This document shows, one piece after another, positions 54,186 through 63,322 of a stretch of 64,000 bases of DNA (within the stretch, counting starts at the first letter, position 1; the number at the start of each line of letters is the position of its first letter). Below the pieces are notes generated by a model that saw nothing but the letters and a program-made list of their open reading frames with translations, did not search any database and was not told the origin of the DNA. The stretch spans positions 30,009 to 94,008 of the forward strand of contig JAPLJV010000042.1 in the NCBI GenBank assembly GCA_026388415.1, written 5' to 3'. Made by a program: the position numbers and the translations under genes. The stretch comes from Deltaproteobacteria bacterium. Its GTDB lineage: Bacteria > Desulfobacterota > Syntrophia > Syntrophales > JACQWR01.

Positions 54186-54641
54186 ATGTTCGATATCGCT
54201 ACCGATATCTTTCGCGCAGTGATTACTGGCGCCATCTTTTTCTACCTCAGCTTTATGCGAGGGAAGGCCGCACCCCGACTGCGTAAGATGTGGATATTCT
54301 TCATCATCGGCTTTGGCTTTCTCCTCTTCGGAGGTATTCTCAACGTCATAGGCAATTTCCCTAATCTGAGTAAATATCTGATGGTTGGTCGGTTGCACCC
54401 TGCTGATTTTCTGGAGGAGGTCGTGGGATATGTCATGGGGTTCGTATTCCTGGGGATCGGTTTCTGGCAGTGGATACCCGCCATTATCGTTTTGCACAGG
54501 GAAGAAGATAGACTTAAGAAATCCCAGGAGCAACTAAAGCGCAAGGTCACAGAACTGACGGAAGAATGCAGCAGACTTGAGGCACAGCTTCAGTGTCAGA
54601 TCGCTGCCGGGCGTACCGTTAACTCGCAACAGGAGAAATAA
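54186..54641 (+). CDS. Small membrane protein with C-terminal coiled coil
   Basis: About 151 residues. Three hydrophobic segments (about 5-22, 36-56 and 85-108) are followed by a coiled coil (EDRLKKSQEQLKRKVTELTEE). The plan resembles the membrane input module of sensor kinases without the kinase. ATG at 54186 follows GGAG; a TTG sits three bases earlier. Function unknown. Confidence 0.6.
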   Translation: MFDIATDIFRAVITGAIFFYLSFMRGKAAPRLRKMWIFFIIGFGFLLFGGILNVIGNFPNLSKYLMVGRLHPADFLEEVVGYVMGFVFLGIGFWQWIPAIIVLHREEDRLKKSQEQLKRKVTELTEECSRLEAQLQCQIAAGRTVNSQQEK

Positions 54642-54697
54642 TAGCCGTACCGGCAGCAGAGAAAATTTAAGGGAAACTGTATTGATGTGTCGTCTTT

Positions 54698-55003
54698 TCA
54701 GATATGTTCATCAGTATAGTTACAATATACAGGGACCTGTTTCTTTGCCAACAGGCGAATTCCGGATTTATCAAGATGATCAAAATGTCCGTAACGACAA
54801 TGTGTAATGAGACCGGATGTTATTTGGCTTAACATGGATTCTGAGTCCGAAGGTAAATCAACAATAGGATTAAGCTGAGGTCTCTTGCGGAAAAGTGTAT
54901 ATGGCGGCAAACTGCCTTTTGGATTCAGGCAGGGATCTACTATAATTCTGTGCTCATTGTAATGAATAATCATGCACGCATTTCGAACATACTGTATCTT
55001 CAT
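54698..55003 (-). pseudogene. Truncated metallo-beta-lactamase-fold hydrolase
   Basis: 101 residues matching only the N-terminal third of UlaG/RomA-like metal hydrolases: MKIQYVRNACMIIHYNEHRI, then IVDPCL, and ITHCRYGHFDHLDKSGIRLL. The metal motif reads HCRYGHFDHLD where the family normally has THxHxDHxD, and the protein stops soon after. The remaining metal ligands are missing. Probably a fragment. Confidence 0.6.
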
Positions 55004-55031
55004 AAATCAATCTCCTGAGTCATTACTAATT

Positions 55032-56309
55032 TCATTGAATTGATAAGACATTGCTTTTCGATGGCAGGAGTACCGTAGAACGCCTCCTCAGCATCAGGCT
55101 GAGGCAGAAGCCCGCCAGAGCCGTCAGGGAGATCATTTCTATGGCTAAGTTGAAGGCGCCGGTACGAGCGATCGCTACATTACCCATGAAGACACCCACT
55201 GCGCCGCCGAAGGTGCCAATCCCCCCGAGCCATCCCAGCATACGCCCCACCATGGTCACGGGATAGGTGCTTACACAAAAGGCGATGGTAGATGACCCCA
55301 TGAACGGAATACCCCATCCGGCAAGAAGAAGTGACAGGACAAGGAAAGTAGGACTCTGGAACACTGCGGGCAATAGAATCAAATAGGAGAAGACCGATGT
55401 AACCAGGAATCCAATGGCCATGACTATGCGAAAGTTCCCCTTGAAAACCCGATCAAGGACAACGCCCCCGGCAAGAACGGCAAATATGCCGACCACGGTC
55501 AGGGCAAGGGAGAGCTTTCCGGATACAACGGCCGTGAGGCCGATTCCCATCGGCGGGGTAGCGGAGAGGTAGGCCGGAACGAGGGCGTAAAGTGCATGAA
55601 ATCCCCAGGCATTGAAAAAGAAAATAAGTGCACCCGCCCATGTTACCGGCATCAGAAGCGCTTTCCGCACAGTGAGAGACTCTTGCACAGTGGAAGGGAG
55701 GGATAACCCCTTTCCTGCAGATAGAACAGGTGGTTCGCGGCGGATCAGAGAGACCAGCACAATGCCGACCCATCCGAGAATTGACAATAGGGCAATGGCG
55801 CCCTGCCAGTCCCCCATGATCTTCGCGAAACCCGGTGCGCCCAACAACCCTACCGCGGCCCCAAGAGACAAGGAGCCCATCATGAGCCCGCTTGCTAAAC
55901 CCTGTTCTTTTGCGGGAAACCAGAAACTCGTGATGGGCCCCACAGCCACGAGGACAAAAGCCGGGGCTATGCCTTGGAGTAGTCGCACAGCCAACAACGC
56001 ATAGAAACTGCGCCCAATCAAAGGCACCAGCATGGCAGGCACGACGGAAAGGAAAAGTCCAAAAAGCAAGGCCGGTTTTGTGCCGTATTTGTCACAAAAA
56101 AACCCCGACACCAGAAGAGCCAAAGCCGTGACGATATAGGTTACTGAGATGAGATTCATCGCAAGGCTCATGCCTATATTCAGATCAGCCGCTATCTGCC
56201 CCAGCAAAGGCGCATACGCGACGACGTTCATATAGCAGGACATTATGGCAACGCTGGCAGCGGTCAGCACAAACCACCGATAACGCGGGCATGCCCCCGA
56301 TTTTTCCAT
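55032..56309 (-). CDS. MFS transporter
   Basis: A 425-residue major facilitator with about 12 membrane helices. The loop between helices 2 and 3 has FFCDKYGTKPALLFGL, the signature of the superfamily. ATG at 56309 (MEKSGAC) follows GGAGGA by seven bases. It is the last gene of the minus-strand acyl-CoA cluster, so it may import the acid that the cluster breaks down. Substrate unknown. Confidence 0.85.
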   Translation of the reverse strand: MEKSGACPRYRWFVLTAASVAIMSCYMNVVAYAPLLGQIAADLNIGMSLAMNLISVTYIVTALALLVSGFFCDKYGTKPALLFGLFLSVVPAMLVPLIGRSFYALLAVRLLQGIAPAFVLVAVGPITSFWFPAKEQGLASGLMMGSLSLGAAVGLLGAPGFAKIMGDWQGAIALLSILGWVGIVLVSLIRREPPVLSAGKGLSLPSTVQESLTVRKALLMPVTWAGALIFFFNAWGFHALYALVPAYLSATPPMGIGLTAVVSGKLSLALTVVGIFAVLAGGVVLDRVFKGNFRIVMAIGFLVTSVFSYLILLPAVFQSPTFLVLSLLLAGWGIPFMGSSTIAFCVSTYPVTMVGRMLGWLGGIGTFGGAVGVFMGNVAIARTGAFNLAIEMISLTALAGFCLSLMLRRRSTVLLPSKSNVLSIQ

Positions 56310-56325
56310 TATCATTCCTCCGACG

Positions 56326-57474
56326 TCAAACAGACATGATATGCACGGTACAGGCCCGGGTATCCCCTTCCTTGTTTCCGCCCATGATCTGGGCAAGGCC
56401 AACCCGGGCGTCCCTCACCTGTCTCTGCCCGGCCTCTCCGCGCAATTGCCATACGATTTCCACTACCTGTGCCACCCCGGATGCGCCAATCGGATGGCCC
56501 CTGGATAGCAACCCACCACTAGGGTTAACCGGTATTCTCCCACCCAATTCTGTTGCCCCTTCATCGATAAGTCGGCCACCCTCGCCGATCGGGCACAGAC
56601 CCAATCCTTCATAGTGGATTATTTCACAGATGGTAAAGGCATCATGGACCTCAACAACATCAATGTCTTCGGGACCAAATGATGCCATCCGGTATGCCTC
56701 ATCCGCTGCCCTTTTTTCTACTTCCCATGTAGTAATGTCCCGCATGTTTTCATACATTCCTGTTGTCAACACCGAGGCCGCCACTTTCACCGCTTTGCCG
56801 TTAGCCTGTCGAACCTTTTCTTCACTGCACAATATCAGGGCTGCCGCACCGTCGCTATTAGGACAACAGGAATAGAGGGTCAGGGGACTTGCAATCATAG
56901 GTGAGTTGAGAACATCTTCTACAGTAAACAACTTCTGGAACTGAGCGTGAGGGTTAAGCGTCCCGTTGAAGTGGTTCTTCACCGAAACCTTAGCTATCTG
57001 CTCTCTTGTCGTTCCATAGAGCTCCATATGTTTTTGGGCAACGAGCGCAAAGTATCCGGGAAAAACCTCTCCCAATTTAACTTCCAATTCTCCAGCACCT
57101 ACATTAAGCACAGTACCCTTAGGCATGACCGCCTTCTCAACACCGACGACAATCACCATATCATAAAATCCTCCGGTGACCGCCTGCCAAGCCTGATGAA
57201 GTGCGGTGGATCCGGTGGCACACGCATTTTCTACGTTGATTACGGGAATACCATTTATTCCCACTTCCCAGAAGACGTTTTGACCCACCCCGGTTTCACC
57301 TTGTAATACGGAACCTAATGCGTTTCCGCAGTAACCAGCTTTAATCTCCTTAGGGTTTATATCCGCATCGTGAATCGCCATCATGCAGGCCTCGCCCCCA
57401 AGATCACGCAAAGTCCTGTCAGGATGCTTTCCGAATACAGTCATACCTGCCCCGATAATATATACATCCCTCAT
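56326..57474 (-). CDS. SCP-x type thiolase-like enzyme
   Basis: A 382-residue thiolase of the lipid-transfer/SCP-x branch. The nucleophile is C85 in NACATGSTALHQAW. The C-terminal histidine is in SRGHPIGASG. The second cysteine motif of classical thiolases is absent, as in this branch. Such enzymes work with a DUF35 partner, which is the next gene upstream. Expected reaction: CoA-dependent cleavage of a beta-ketoacyl-CoA or a retro-aldol step. Confidence 0.9.
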   Translation of the reverse strand: MRDVYIIGAGMTVFGKHPDRTLRDLGGEACMMAIHDADINPKEIKAGYCGNALGSVLQGETGVGQNVFWEVGINGIPVINVENACATGSTALHQAWQAVTGGFYDMVIVVGVEKAVMPKGTVLNVGAGELEVKLGEVFPGYFALVAQKHMELYGTTREQIAKVSVKNHFNGTLNPHAQFQKLFTVEDVLNSPMIASPLTLYSCCPNSDGAAALILCSEEKVRQANGKAVKVAASVLTTGMYENMRDITTWEVEKRAADEAYRMASFGPEDIDVVEVHDAFTICEIIHYEGLGLCPIGEGGRLIDEGATELGGRIPVNPSGGLLSRGHPIGASGVAQVVEIVWQLRGEAGQRQVRDARVGLAQIMGGNKEGDTRACTVHIMSV

Positions 57475-57483
57475 AATAGCCGC

Positions 57484-57954
57484 CTAACCAAGTACGCGTT
57501 TAAACATATAGCCGATAACTTTCTTTCCCGCGTCGTTTTTGCCCACAGGTCCCAATACCAGTTCAACTTCGCTGCCCGGAAGAAACGATGAGGGATCATC
57601 ACCAGTAAAAAGAGCAAAAACACGTACCTTGTTTTCCGGTATATCAACATATCCAAAGGCATACGGCGCATTTATGCCAACTGATGAGTCAATGTAAACC
57701 ATTGTGGAGGCGTAAATAACACCTCGTTTTCCAAGGGTTATGTTCTCAAAATCTTGTCTTACACAATAGGGACAAATGGTTCTTTTGGGGAAAAAGCTCG
57801 TACTGCAATGCCGGCAGCGATTGGCAAGAAGTGCGGGGGCCTCTCCATCAGCGAGTGGATAATTAAACAACCCCGATTGAACGAAAATCCATTCCTGACC
57901 GATTTCTTGTTCTACTTCTGCAAGTGAGGTCGGCATATCCGCATCATCTTTCAT
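57484..57954 (-). CDS. DUF35 zinc-ribbon/OB-fold acyl-CoA-associated protein
   Basis: A 156-residue protein. The zinc ribbon is C47-C50 and C61-C64 (CRHCSTSFFPKRTICPYC). The OB-fold part follows (GKRGVIYASTMVYID, YAFGYVDIP). It is a known partner of SCP-x thiolases. It lies 9 bp upstream of the thiolase gene and 4 bp downstream of the synthetase. Confidence 0.92.
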   Translation of the reverse strand: MKDDADMPTSLAEVEQEIGQEWIFVQSGLFNYPLADGEAPALLANRCRHCSTSFFPKRTICPYCVRQDFENITLGKRGVIYASTMVYIDSSVGINAPYAFGYVDIPENKVRVFALFTGDDPSSFLPGSEVELVLGPVGKNDAGKKVIGYMFKRVLG

Positions 57955-57958
57955 AATC

Positions 57959-59500
57959 TCAAACCCGCCTTGCCCTTCCTGCCCAATACGGCTCTCTCAG
58001 TACATTCTTGGTCACCTTTCCATTTGCGTTCTTGGGAAGATCATCTATAAATTCGACGCGCTTTGGCTTCTTGTAACTCGAGAGTATAGATGCACAAAAA
58101 TCTATTATCTCCTGCTGGTCCAGCTTGTGCCCTCTTTTCGGAACAACAACGGCGCAGACTGACTCGCCATAAACTTCATCGGGTATACCGAATACCGCCG
58201 CTTCCAACACCCCGGGGTGGCTGCAGATGACATCCTCGATCTCTTTGGGATAAATATTTTCTGCCCCGCTGATAATCATGTCTCTCAAACGATCCACTAT
58301 TGTAAAGTACCCGTCACCATCATTTCTTGCGATGTCGCCAGTGAATATCCAGCCATCCCGGAGCGCCGCCCTGTTGGCTTCATCCATCCTGAAATAGCCG
58401 ATCATACCCAGTGGTTTCTGGCGAGAAATAATCTCGCCCACTCCGCCCAAGGGCACATCGTTTCCGTCTTCATCCACAATCCGGAGATCAGCAGTTACCA
58501 TCTCTCTCCCGGTGCATTGGGATAGGCTCTCGTGATCTTCGGGCCGCAACACCGATACCATGCCAGTCTCAACCTGGCCGTACCACTGATAGAAAGATAC
58601 CTTGAATATCTTCATCGAGGCGTCGAGCGTAGTCGGGCTTATGGCTGATGAGCCGTAGTAAATCTTGTTCAGGCTGGAGAGATCGTAGCTTGCTATCCCA
58701 GGGTAATTTATCAGCATGGTGAGTTGAGTAGGCACCCACATGGTCATGGTAACCCTGTAACGTGCCACCGCATCCAGAACTTTTTCCGGATCAAACCCCT
58801 TGCTCATGATCACTGCAGTACCGCCCATCATAAGCGTAGGTCCCATGGTAGCATTGAGTCCCCCGTTATGAAACAAGGGAATGCAAATCAACGCCACATC
58901 ATCGCTTTGCAGGTCACCTTCCAGGGCCATACCGATGTAGTTCTGAATATAGGCCGCATGGGAAAAAAGGGTCCCCTTGGGGAACCCAGTTGTTCCGCTT
59001 GTATACATGATAAAACTTGCCGAAGCCGGATCTACTGCAACACCAGGTTCATCCGTTGACTGTCCGTCCATAAGAGATGTAAGGGTTGTTTCCGACTTCA
59101 AAGGTTCCTTGGAGATACTTACCAGCTTAACGGGGGAGGCAAAGCTTCTCCTTGCTTCCCCTACGAGGGAACTAAATTCGGCGCCATAGAAGAGGACTTT
59201 CGGGGCAGAATTGTTTACTACATGGATGAGCTCATCTTTCTTATAGCGGAAGTTTATGGGAACTACCACCGCACCGCACTTCACAATGGCATAGACAATC
59301 ACAGGGTATTCCAGGCAGTTGAGCGCCAGTATGGCCACCCTGTCACCACTCTCTACCCCCATGGAGAGCAATCCATGGGCCAGTCTGTTTACCTGCCGGT
59401 TTAACTGACCATAGGTAAGAGACTTGTCATCCATTATAATAGCGGGTTTTTCTGGGTACCGCTTTGCATTCAGCCGCACTACATCCCCTACCGTCTGCAT
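57959..59500 (-). CDS. Acyl-CoA synthetase (AMP-forming)
   Basis: Activates a carboxylic acid to its CoA ester. The 513-residue protein has the P-loop MYTSGTTGFPKGTLFSH, the motif QWYGQVETGMVSVL (in place of the YGxTE of many members), FTGDIARNDGDGYFTIVDR and the C-terminal lysine in KNANGKVTKNVLR. Chain length or aromatic preference cannot be read from sequence. It probably starts the pathway of this cluster. Confidence 0.92.
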   Translation of the reverse strand: MQTVGDVVRLNAKRYPEKPAIIMDDKSLTYGQLNRQVNRLAHGLLSMGVESGDRVAILALNCLEYPVIVYAIVKCGAVVVPINFRYKKDELIHVVNNSAPKVLFYGAEFSSLVGEARRSFASPVKLVSISKEPLKSETTLTSLMDGQSTDEPGVAVDPASASFIMYTSGTTGFPKGTLFSHAAYIQNYIGMALEGDLQSDDVALICIPLFHNGGLNATMGPTLMMGGTAVIMSKGFDPEKVLDAVARYRVTMTMWVPTQLTMLINYPGIASYDLSSLNKIYYGSSAISPTTLDASMKIFKVSFYQWYGQVETGMVSVLRPEDHESLSQCTGREMVTADLRIVDEDGNDVPLGGVGEIISRQKPLGMIGYFRMDEANRAALRDGWIFTGDIARNDGDGYFTIVDRLRDMIISGAENIYPKEIEDVICSHPGVLEAAVFGIPDEVYGESVCAVVVPKRGHKLDQQEIIDFCASILSSYKKPKRVEFIDDLPKNANGKVTKNVLREPYWAGRARRV

Positions 59501-59677
59501 CTATCAATCACCCTTCTTCCTTCTGGTTACGTACCTCGACGCACCATATACTGTGTAGTCTTTGATTCATCCTCTGACCAATGACGCCGCTACCCTGTCA
59601 GACATTCAATCTAACTCTGTCGTCGCCATTTCCGTGAAAGCGTCCGGTTAGCTCGCTTGGTGCTCAGGACAGCGGTT

Positions 59678-60709
59678 CTAAATCAACCATTTAACAATCA
59701 TAGTGGGGGCGTGGCCACCTGCACCTATGGTAATCCAGGCCTGTATCATGTCTTTCTTGAACTTGCCCGCCGCCCAGAATTCGGCAAGGTTGACAGGGAC
59801 AACAGCGCATGAAAGGTTTCCGTACTTGTACCAGGTATGAATCCACTTGTCTTTGCTCACACCTTCCTTCTCGGCGCCCCATATCCAGACGTCATAGAGC
59901 AAATCCGCAGGCTGGTGAAAGATAATCACATCAAGGTCTTTCAACGTCAGATTGGCTTTTTGCAAGGCTCCATTAATCCCGTCGATGCCGAATCGCTCGC
60001 CCACCTTCTGCCACCACATAAAGAACTCCGGGGTTCCATACATGTAGCCGGTGAAAGGAGGCTGTTTCGGCGCGCCGGGAAGATCCGGAATGTCAGGGGT
60101 CTTGGGTTTGCCGCCGCACATGTCGTAGGTCTCTGGCCAGGTGCGGTTGTAGTGCGCAAGGAATTCACATTTGAGGTTCTCCGTAGAGACAATCGCTGCC
60201 CCTGCCCCATCGCCCATCATGGCCGCCTGGGCGTTGGTGAGGTCAGTGCGGCACTGGCCTCCTATGGTCTCCCAGGCCGATACGGCTACCACCAGGATCC
60301 TCTTGTACTTGCCGGCCTTTATCAAGTTCCAGGCGACTTCGCATCCATCCACAAAGCTCGCGCACGCATTACTTATGTTGAGAACCGGGACCTCGACGGG
60401 AAACCCGAGCTTCCAGTGTATGTAACCGCCGACCATGGGTACTGTATATTTACCGCCGCAATTATTAGCGATGATGTAATCGATGTCGGAGGGCTTGAGG
60501 CCTGCCTGATCGAGCACCTTCCTTGACACGTTCTCTGCAAGAATCTCTGCGGCGTCCTCATTCCTGAATCTCCTGATCTCTTTTGGAAAATGAAACGTGG
60601 CCCTGAGAAAATCGGGCACCGTTGGTAAGAGATATTCCTGGTCTTTGGGCGTCACTACATCCCCCTGTATGTCCATTGCTACCGCTTCCAAACCGACTCT
60701 AATACTCAT
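59678..60709 (-). CDS. KAS III / HMG-CoA synthase-like condensing enzyme
   Basis: A 343-residue thiolase-fold enzyme spanning 59678-60709. The Cys-His-Asn triad is C116 (NISNACASF), H265 (IIFHQPADL) and N298 (KYGNLSCAVVP), as in FabH-type enzymes. AAGGAGG lies five bases before the ATG at 60709; a longer start at 60778 adds 23 unrelated residues. Residues 195-225 form a Pro/Gly-rich insertion not usual in FabH. Position among acyl-CoA catabolic genes suggests a CoA- rather than ACP-linked substrate, but direction and reaction are unknown. Confidence 0.8.
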   Translation of the reverse strand: MSIRVGLEAVAMDIQGDVVTPKDQEYLLPTVPDFLRATFHFPKEIRRFRNEDAAEILAENVSRKVLDQAGLKPSDIDYIIANNCGGKYTVPMVGGYIHWKLGFPVEVPVLNISNACASFVDGCEVAWNLIKAGKYKRILVVAVSAWETIGGQCRTDLTNAQAAMMGDGAGAAIVSTENLKCEFLAHYNRTWPETYDMCGGKPKTPDIPDLPGAPKQPPFTGYMYGTPEFFMWWQKVGERFGIDGINGALQKANLTLKDLDVIIFHQPADLLYDVWIWGAEKEGVSKDKWIHTWYKYGNLSCAVVPVNLAEFWAAGKFKKDMIQAWITIGAGGHAPTMIVKWLI

Positions 60710-60783
60710 GGCATCCTCCTTATCAAAATGATTGGGTTCTGATTCTCCTGACTTTATTTCCTGAAACATGCACACCACAATTG

Positions 60784-61566
60784 TTACGCCAGCATACCTC
60801 CGTCTGCTACAAACACCTGGCCCGTTACAAAACTGGAGGCGTCTGATGCCAGATAGGCCGCCAAGGGTCTTATCTCCCTCGGCTCACCGATCCGCCCCAT
60901 AGGGATTAAGGCAATGATGAGAGGCTTGAGCTGCTCCTGCATCTCCGGCGAAATACCAAGTCCCACCGGATTGGTGTCATGCATTCCCGGGGCAATGGCG
61001 TTAATGCGAATACCTTCCGACGCATACGCTGCTGCTGCATGCCTGGTCAAGCCGATGATGGCCGCCTTTGTCGTCCCGTAGACCGAAGAGTCCGGGGCAA
61101 ACCCTCCGGGCAGGCCTGCAATTGATGCAGTACTGATTATTGAACCTCGCTTCTGTTTCAACATCACTGGCAGGACGGCTTTCATGCAAAGGAATGTGCC
61201 TCGCAAGTTTATGGCTACCACCCTTGTCCAGTCTTCATACGTTAACTCGTGAGGCCGGGCAAAGCGGTTCGTAATCCCGGCGTTGCAGAAGAGGATATCA
61301 ATGGTGCCGAATCGCTGGAGTGCTATACTTACCATTCTCATTACATCCTCGGGTTTGGATACGTCGCCCTGAAGCGCTATCGCGCGACGGCCGAACGTTT
61401 CCAGCAGCTTAACCGTTTCCTCAGCAAGGTCCATCCGGATGTCATTACAGACCACATCGGCTCCGCACTCCGCCAAAGCCAGGCAGTACTCTCGGCCCAG
61501 CCCATGCCCACCCGCAGTAACCAAAGCTACCTTACCAGAAAGATTAAACATTTCAAACAGTTTCAT
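60784..61566 (-). CDS. Short-chain dehydrogenase/reductase, copy 1
   Basis: A 260-residue SDR. The cofactor motif is TAGGHGLGREYC (A where TGxxxGxG has G). Catalytic residues: Ser in IISTASIAG, Tyr and Lys in SVYGTTKAA. NAG (FCNAGI) is present. ATG at 61566 follows AAGGAGG. It shares length, the cofactor motif and the ending GQVFVADGG with the next SDR, so the two are a tandem duplication. Substrate: probably a hydroxyacyl- or ketoacyl-CoA, or a cyclic alcohol. Confidence 0.9.
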   Translation of the reverse strand: MKLFEMFNLSGKVALVTAGGHGLGREYCLALAECGADVVCNDIRMDLAEETVKLLETFGRRAIALQGDVSKPEDVMRMVSIALQRFGTIDILFCNAGITNRFARPHELTYEDWTRVVAINLRGTFLCMKAVLPVMLKQKRGSIISTASIAGLPGGFAPDSSVYGTTKAAIIGLTRHAAAAYASEGIRINAIAPGMHDTNPVGLGISPEMQEQLKPLIIALIPMGRIGEPREIRPLAAYLASDASSFVTGQVFVADGGMLA

Positions 61567-61600
61567 TCTTGATGCCTCCTTCTTCGAAACGCTTAGCACT

Positions 61601-62383
61601 TCACGCTGTTATGCCACCGTCCGTGGCAAAGACCTGCCCAGTAACATAACTTGAGGCGTCCGATGCCAGAAAAACAGCCAATCCTCTTATCTCGTTCGGT
61701 TCGGCGAATCGCCCCATAGGGATCATCATTGAAACGCTACGTTTCAACTGCTCCACCTGCTCATCTGTCAACCCGAGACCGACGGGCCTCGTGTCATGCA
61801 GTCCCGGTGCAATAGCATTAATGCGGACACCATCTCTTGCATAGGTCATTGCTGCATGGCGAGTAAAACCGATCATACCGGCTTTTGTCGCACCGTAGCA
61901 GTAGGAAAAGGGTGCCTTTCCTGCCTTGATCCCGGCTACGGAGGCCGTGCTGATGATGGAGCCACGCTTCTTTGCAAGCATGCCCGGGAGAACCGCCTTT
62001 ATGCAGAGGAACATGCTCGTCAGATTTACCTCCACTACCCGGTCCCAAGCTTCCACTGATAACTCATGGAGGGGTATGAGCGGGTTCATGATACCGGCAT
62101 TACAAAAAAGGATGTCAATGGTCCCCAATTCCTCCAGCGACCGTTTCACCATGCTTTCTACTGCGTCCGGTTTCGAAACATCCGCCGGTAGCGCCACTGC
62201 CCGCCGACCAAGTTTTCTCACGGCTTCTGCCGTGTCCTCGGCGAGGCGGGGGTCAATATCGTTACATGCCACGTCTGCTCCGAATTCCGCCATGGCGAGG
62301 CAGTACTCCCGTCCCAGTCCGTGTCCCCCTGCCGTCACGAGAGCTACTTTCCCCGCAAGATCAAATATTCCCTGGCTCTCCAT
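61601..62383 (-). CDS. Short-chain dehydrogenase/reductase, copy 2
   Basis: A 260-residue SDR with the same TAGGHGLGREYC cofactor motif, FCNAGIMNPL, catalytic Ser in IISTASVAG, and Tyr and Lys in CYGATKAG. The ending reads GQVFATDGGITA. All catalytic residues are present in both copies, so neither looks like a dead subunit. It abuts the dehydrogenase gene upstream (stop and start are adjacent). Confidence 0.9.
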   Translation of the reverse strand: MESQGIFDLAGKVALVTAGGHGLGREYCLAMAEFGADVACNDIDPRLAEDTAEAVRKLGRRAVALPADVSKPDAVESMVKRSLEELGTIDILFCNAGIMNPLIPLHELSVEAWDRVVEVNLTSMFLCIKAVLPGMLAKKRGSIISTASVAGIKAGKAPFSYCYGATKAGMIGFTRHAAMTYARDGVRINAIAPGLHDTRPVGLGLTDEQVEQLKRSVSMMIPMGRFAEPNEIRGLAVFLASDASSYVTGQVFATDGGITA

Positions 62384-63283
62384 TTAAACCTCCTCAGAAG
62401 CTGATTTTAAACCGCCATACTCGTAGAAACCTTTTCCTGTCTTCATACCCAACCAACCCGCCGTCACCATCTTTTTCAGGAGAGTTGGGGGGGCAAAACG
62501 CGAATCTTTCGTGTAGTCATAGATAGCCTCGCTCCCCTTCAACAGCGTGTCCAGCCCAATGCCGTCGGCCATTGCCAAAGGTCCCATGAACCATCCCATA
62601 CCTTTGGCGAAGATGGTGTCAATGTCGTCCCGAGATGCCTCGTCTGATTCCACCATACGTATCGCTTCTAGGAGCAGTGGGCTGATGAGGCGGTTGGCAA
62701 TGAAACCGGGAATATCCTTCGCTACGACGACACCCTTTCCGAGTGAACGACTGAAGTCTGAGGCAATCTGGATGGCATCTTCACGCGTTGCAATGGTCTT
62801 CACTATCTCGGCAACAGGAAACATCAGTGGATTCATGTGAATGCCAAGAACCTTCTCGGGCCTCTCTGTCACCATGGCAAGGTCTAAGACAGAAAGTACT
62901 GAGGTATTTGTTGCGAGGACAACATCTTTGGGGCAGACTCTATCCAGGGTGGCAAAGATTTTTTTCTTGATTTCCAGATCTTCCGTTACCGCCTCAATGA
63001 CAAGGTCGCAACCGGATAGCGCCGCAAGGTCTGTACTGCCCGAAATGCGGCCAAGTACCTGTAATTTCACTTCCTCGGAAATCTGCCCGGATGTAACCGC
63101 CGCAATAAGTCTTGCGTTTATCGAAGCCAATCCTTTTTGAAGCAACTCATCATTCACCTCGCAACAGGTGACAAGGTAGCCGCTTTGGGCACAGACCTGA
63201 ACATAGCCGGAACCCATCTGGCCACAGCCCATCACGCCGACAGTCTTGATTGCCGCTCGGGGGGCAATAGCGTCACTATTCAT
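62384..63283 (-). CDS. 3-hydroxyacyl-CoA dehydrogenase
   Basis: A 299-residue enzyme of the 3-hydroxybutyryl-CoA dehydrogenase type. The NAD motif is VGVMGCGQMGSGYVQVCAQ, followed by DLVIEAVTEDLEIKKKIF and DIPGFIANRL. The catalytic-His segment reads LGIHMNPLMF, shorter and altered compared with the usual GTHFFNPVPVM; the His is kept. First gene of the minus-strand cluster, with stop and start abutting the next SDR. Oxidises a 3-hydroxyacyl-CoA. Confidence 0.88.
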   Translation of the reverse strand: MNSDAIAPRAAIKTVGVMGCGQMGSGYVQVCAQSGYLVTCCEVNDELLQKGLASINARLIAAVTSGQISEEVKLQVLGRISGSTDLAALSGCDLVIEAVTEDLEIKKKIFATLDRVCPKDVVLATNTSVLSVLDLAMVTERPEKVLGIHMNPLMFPVAEIVKTIATREDAIQIASDFSRSLGKGVVVAKDIPGFIANRLISPLLLEAIRMVESDEASRDDIDTIFAKGMGWFMGPLAMADGIGLDTLLKGSEAIYDYTKDSRFAPPTLLKKMVTAGWLGMKTGKGFYEYGGLKSASEEV

Positions 63284-63322
63284 TATGATCCTCCTATTCT
63301 AAATATTTTCGACATCCCGGCA

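Noticed and set aside
60784..62383. BbsC/BbsD-type pair with one dead SDR subunit
   Set aside because: Both copies keep the Ser-Tyr-Lys residues, and no benzylsuccinate genes are present.
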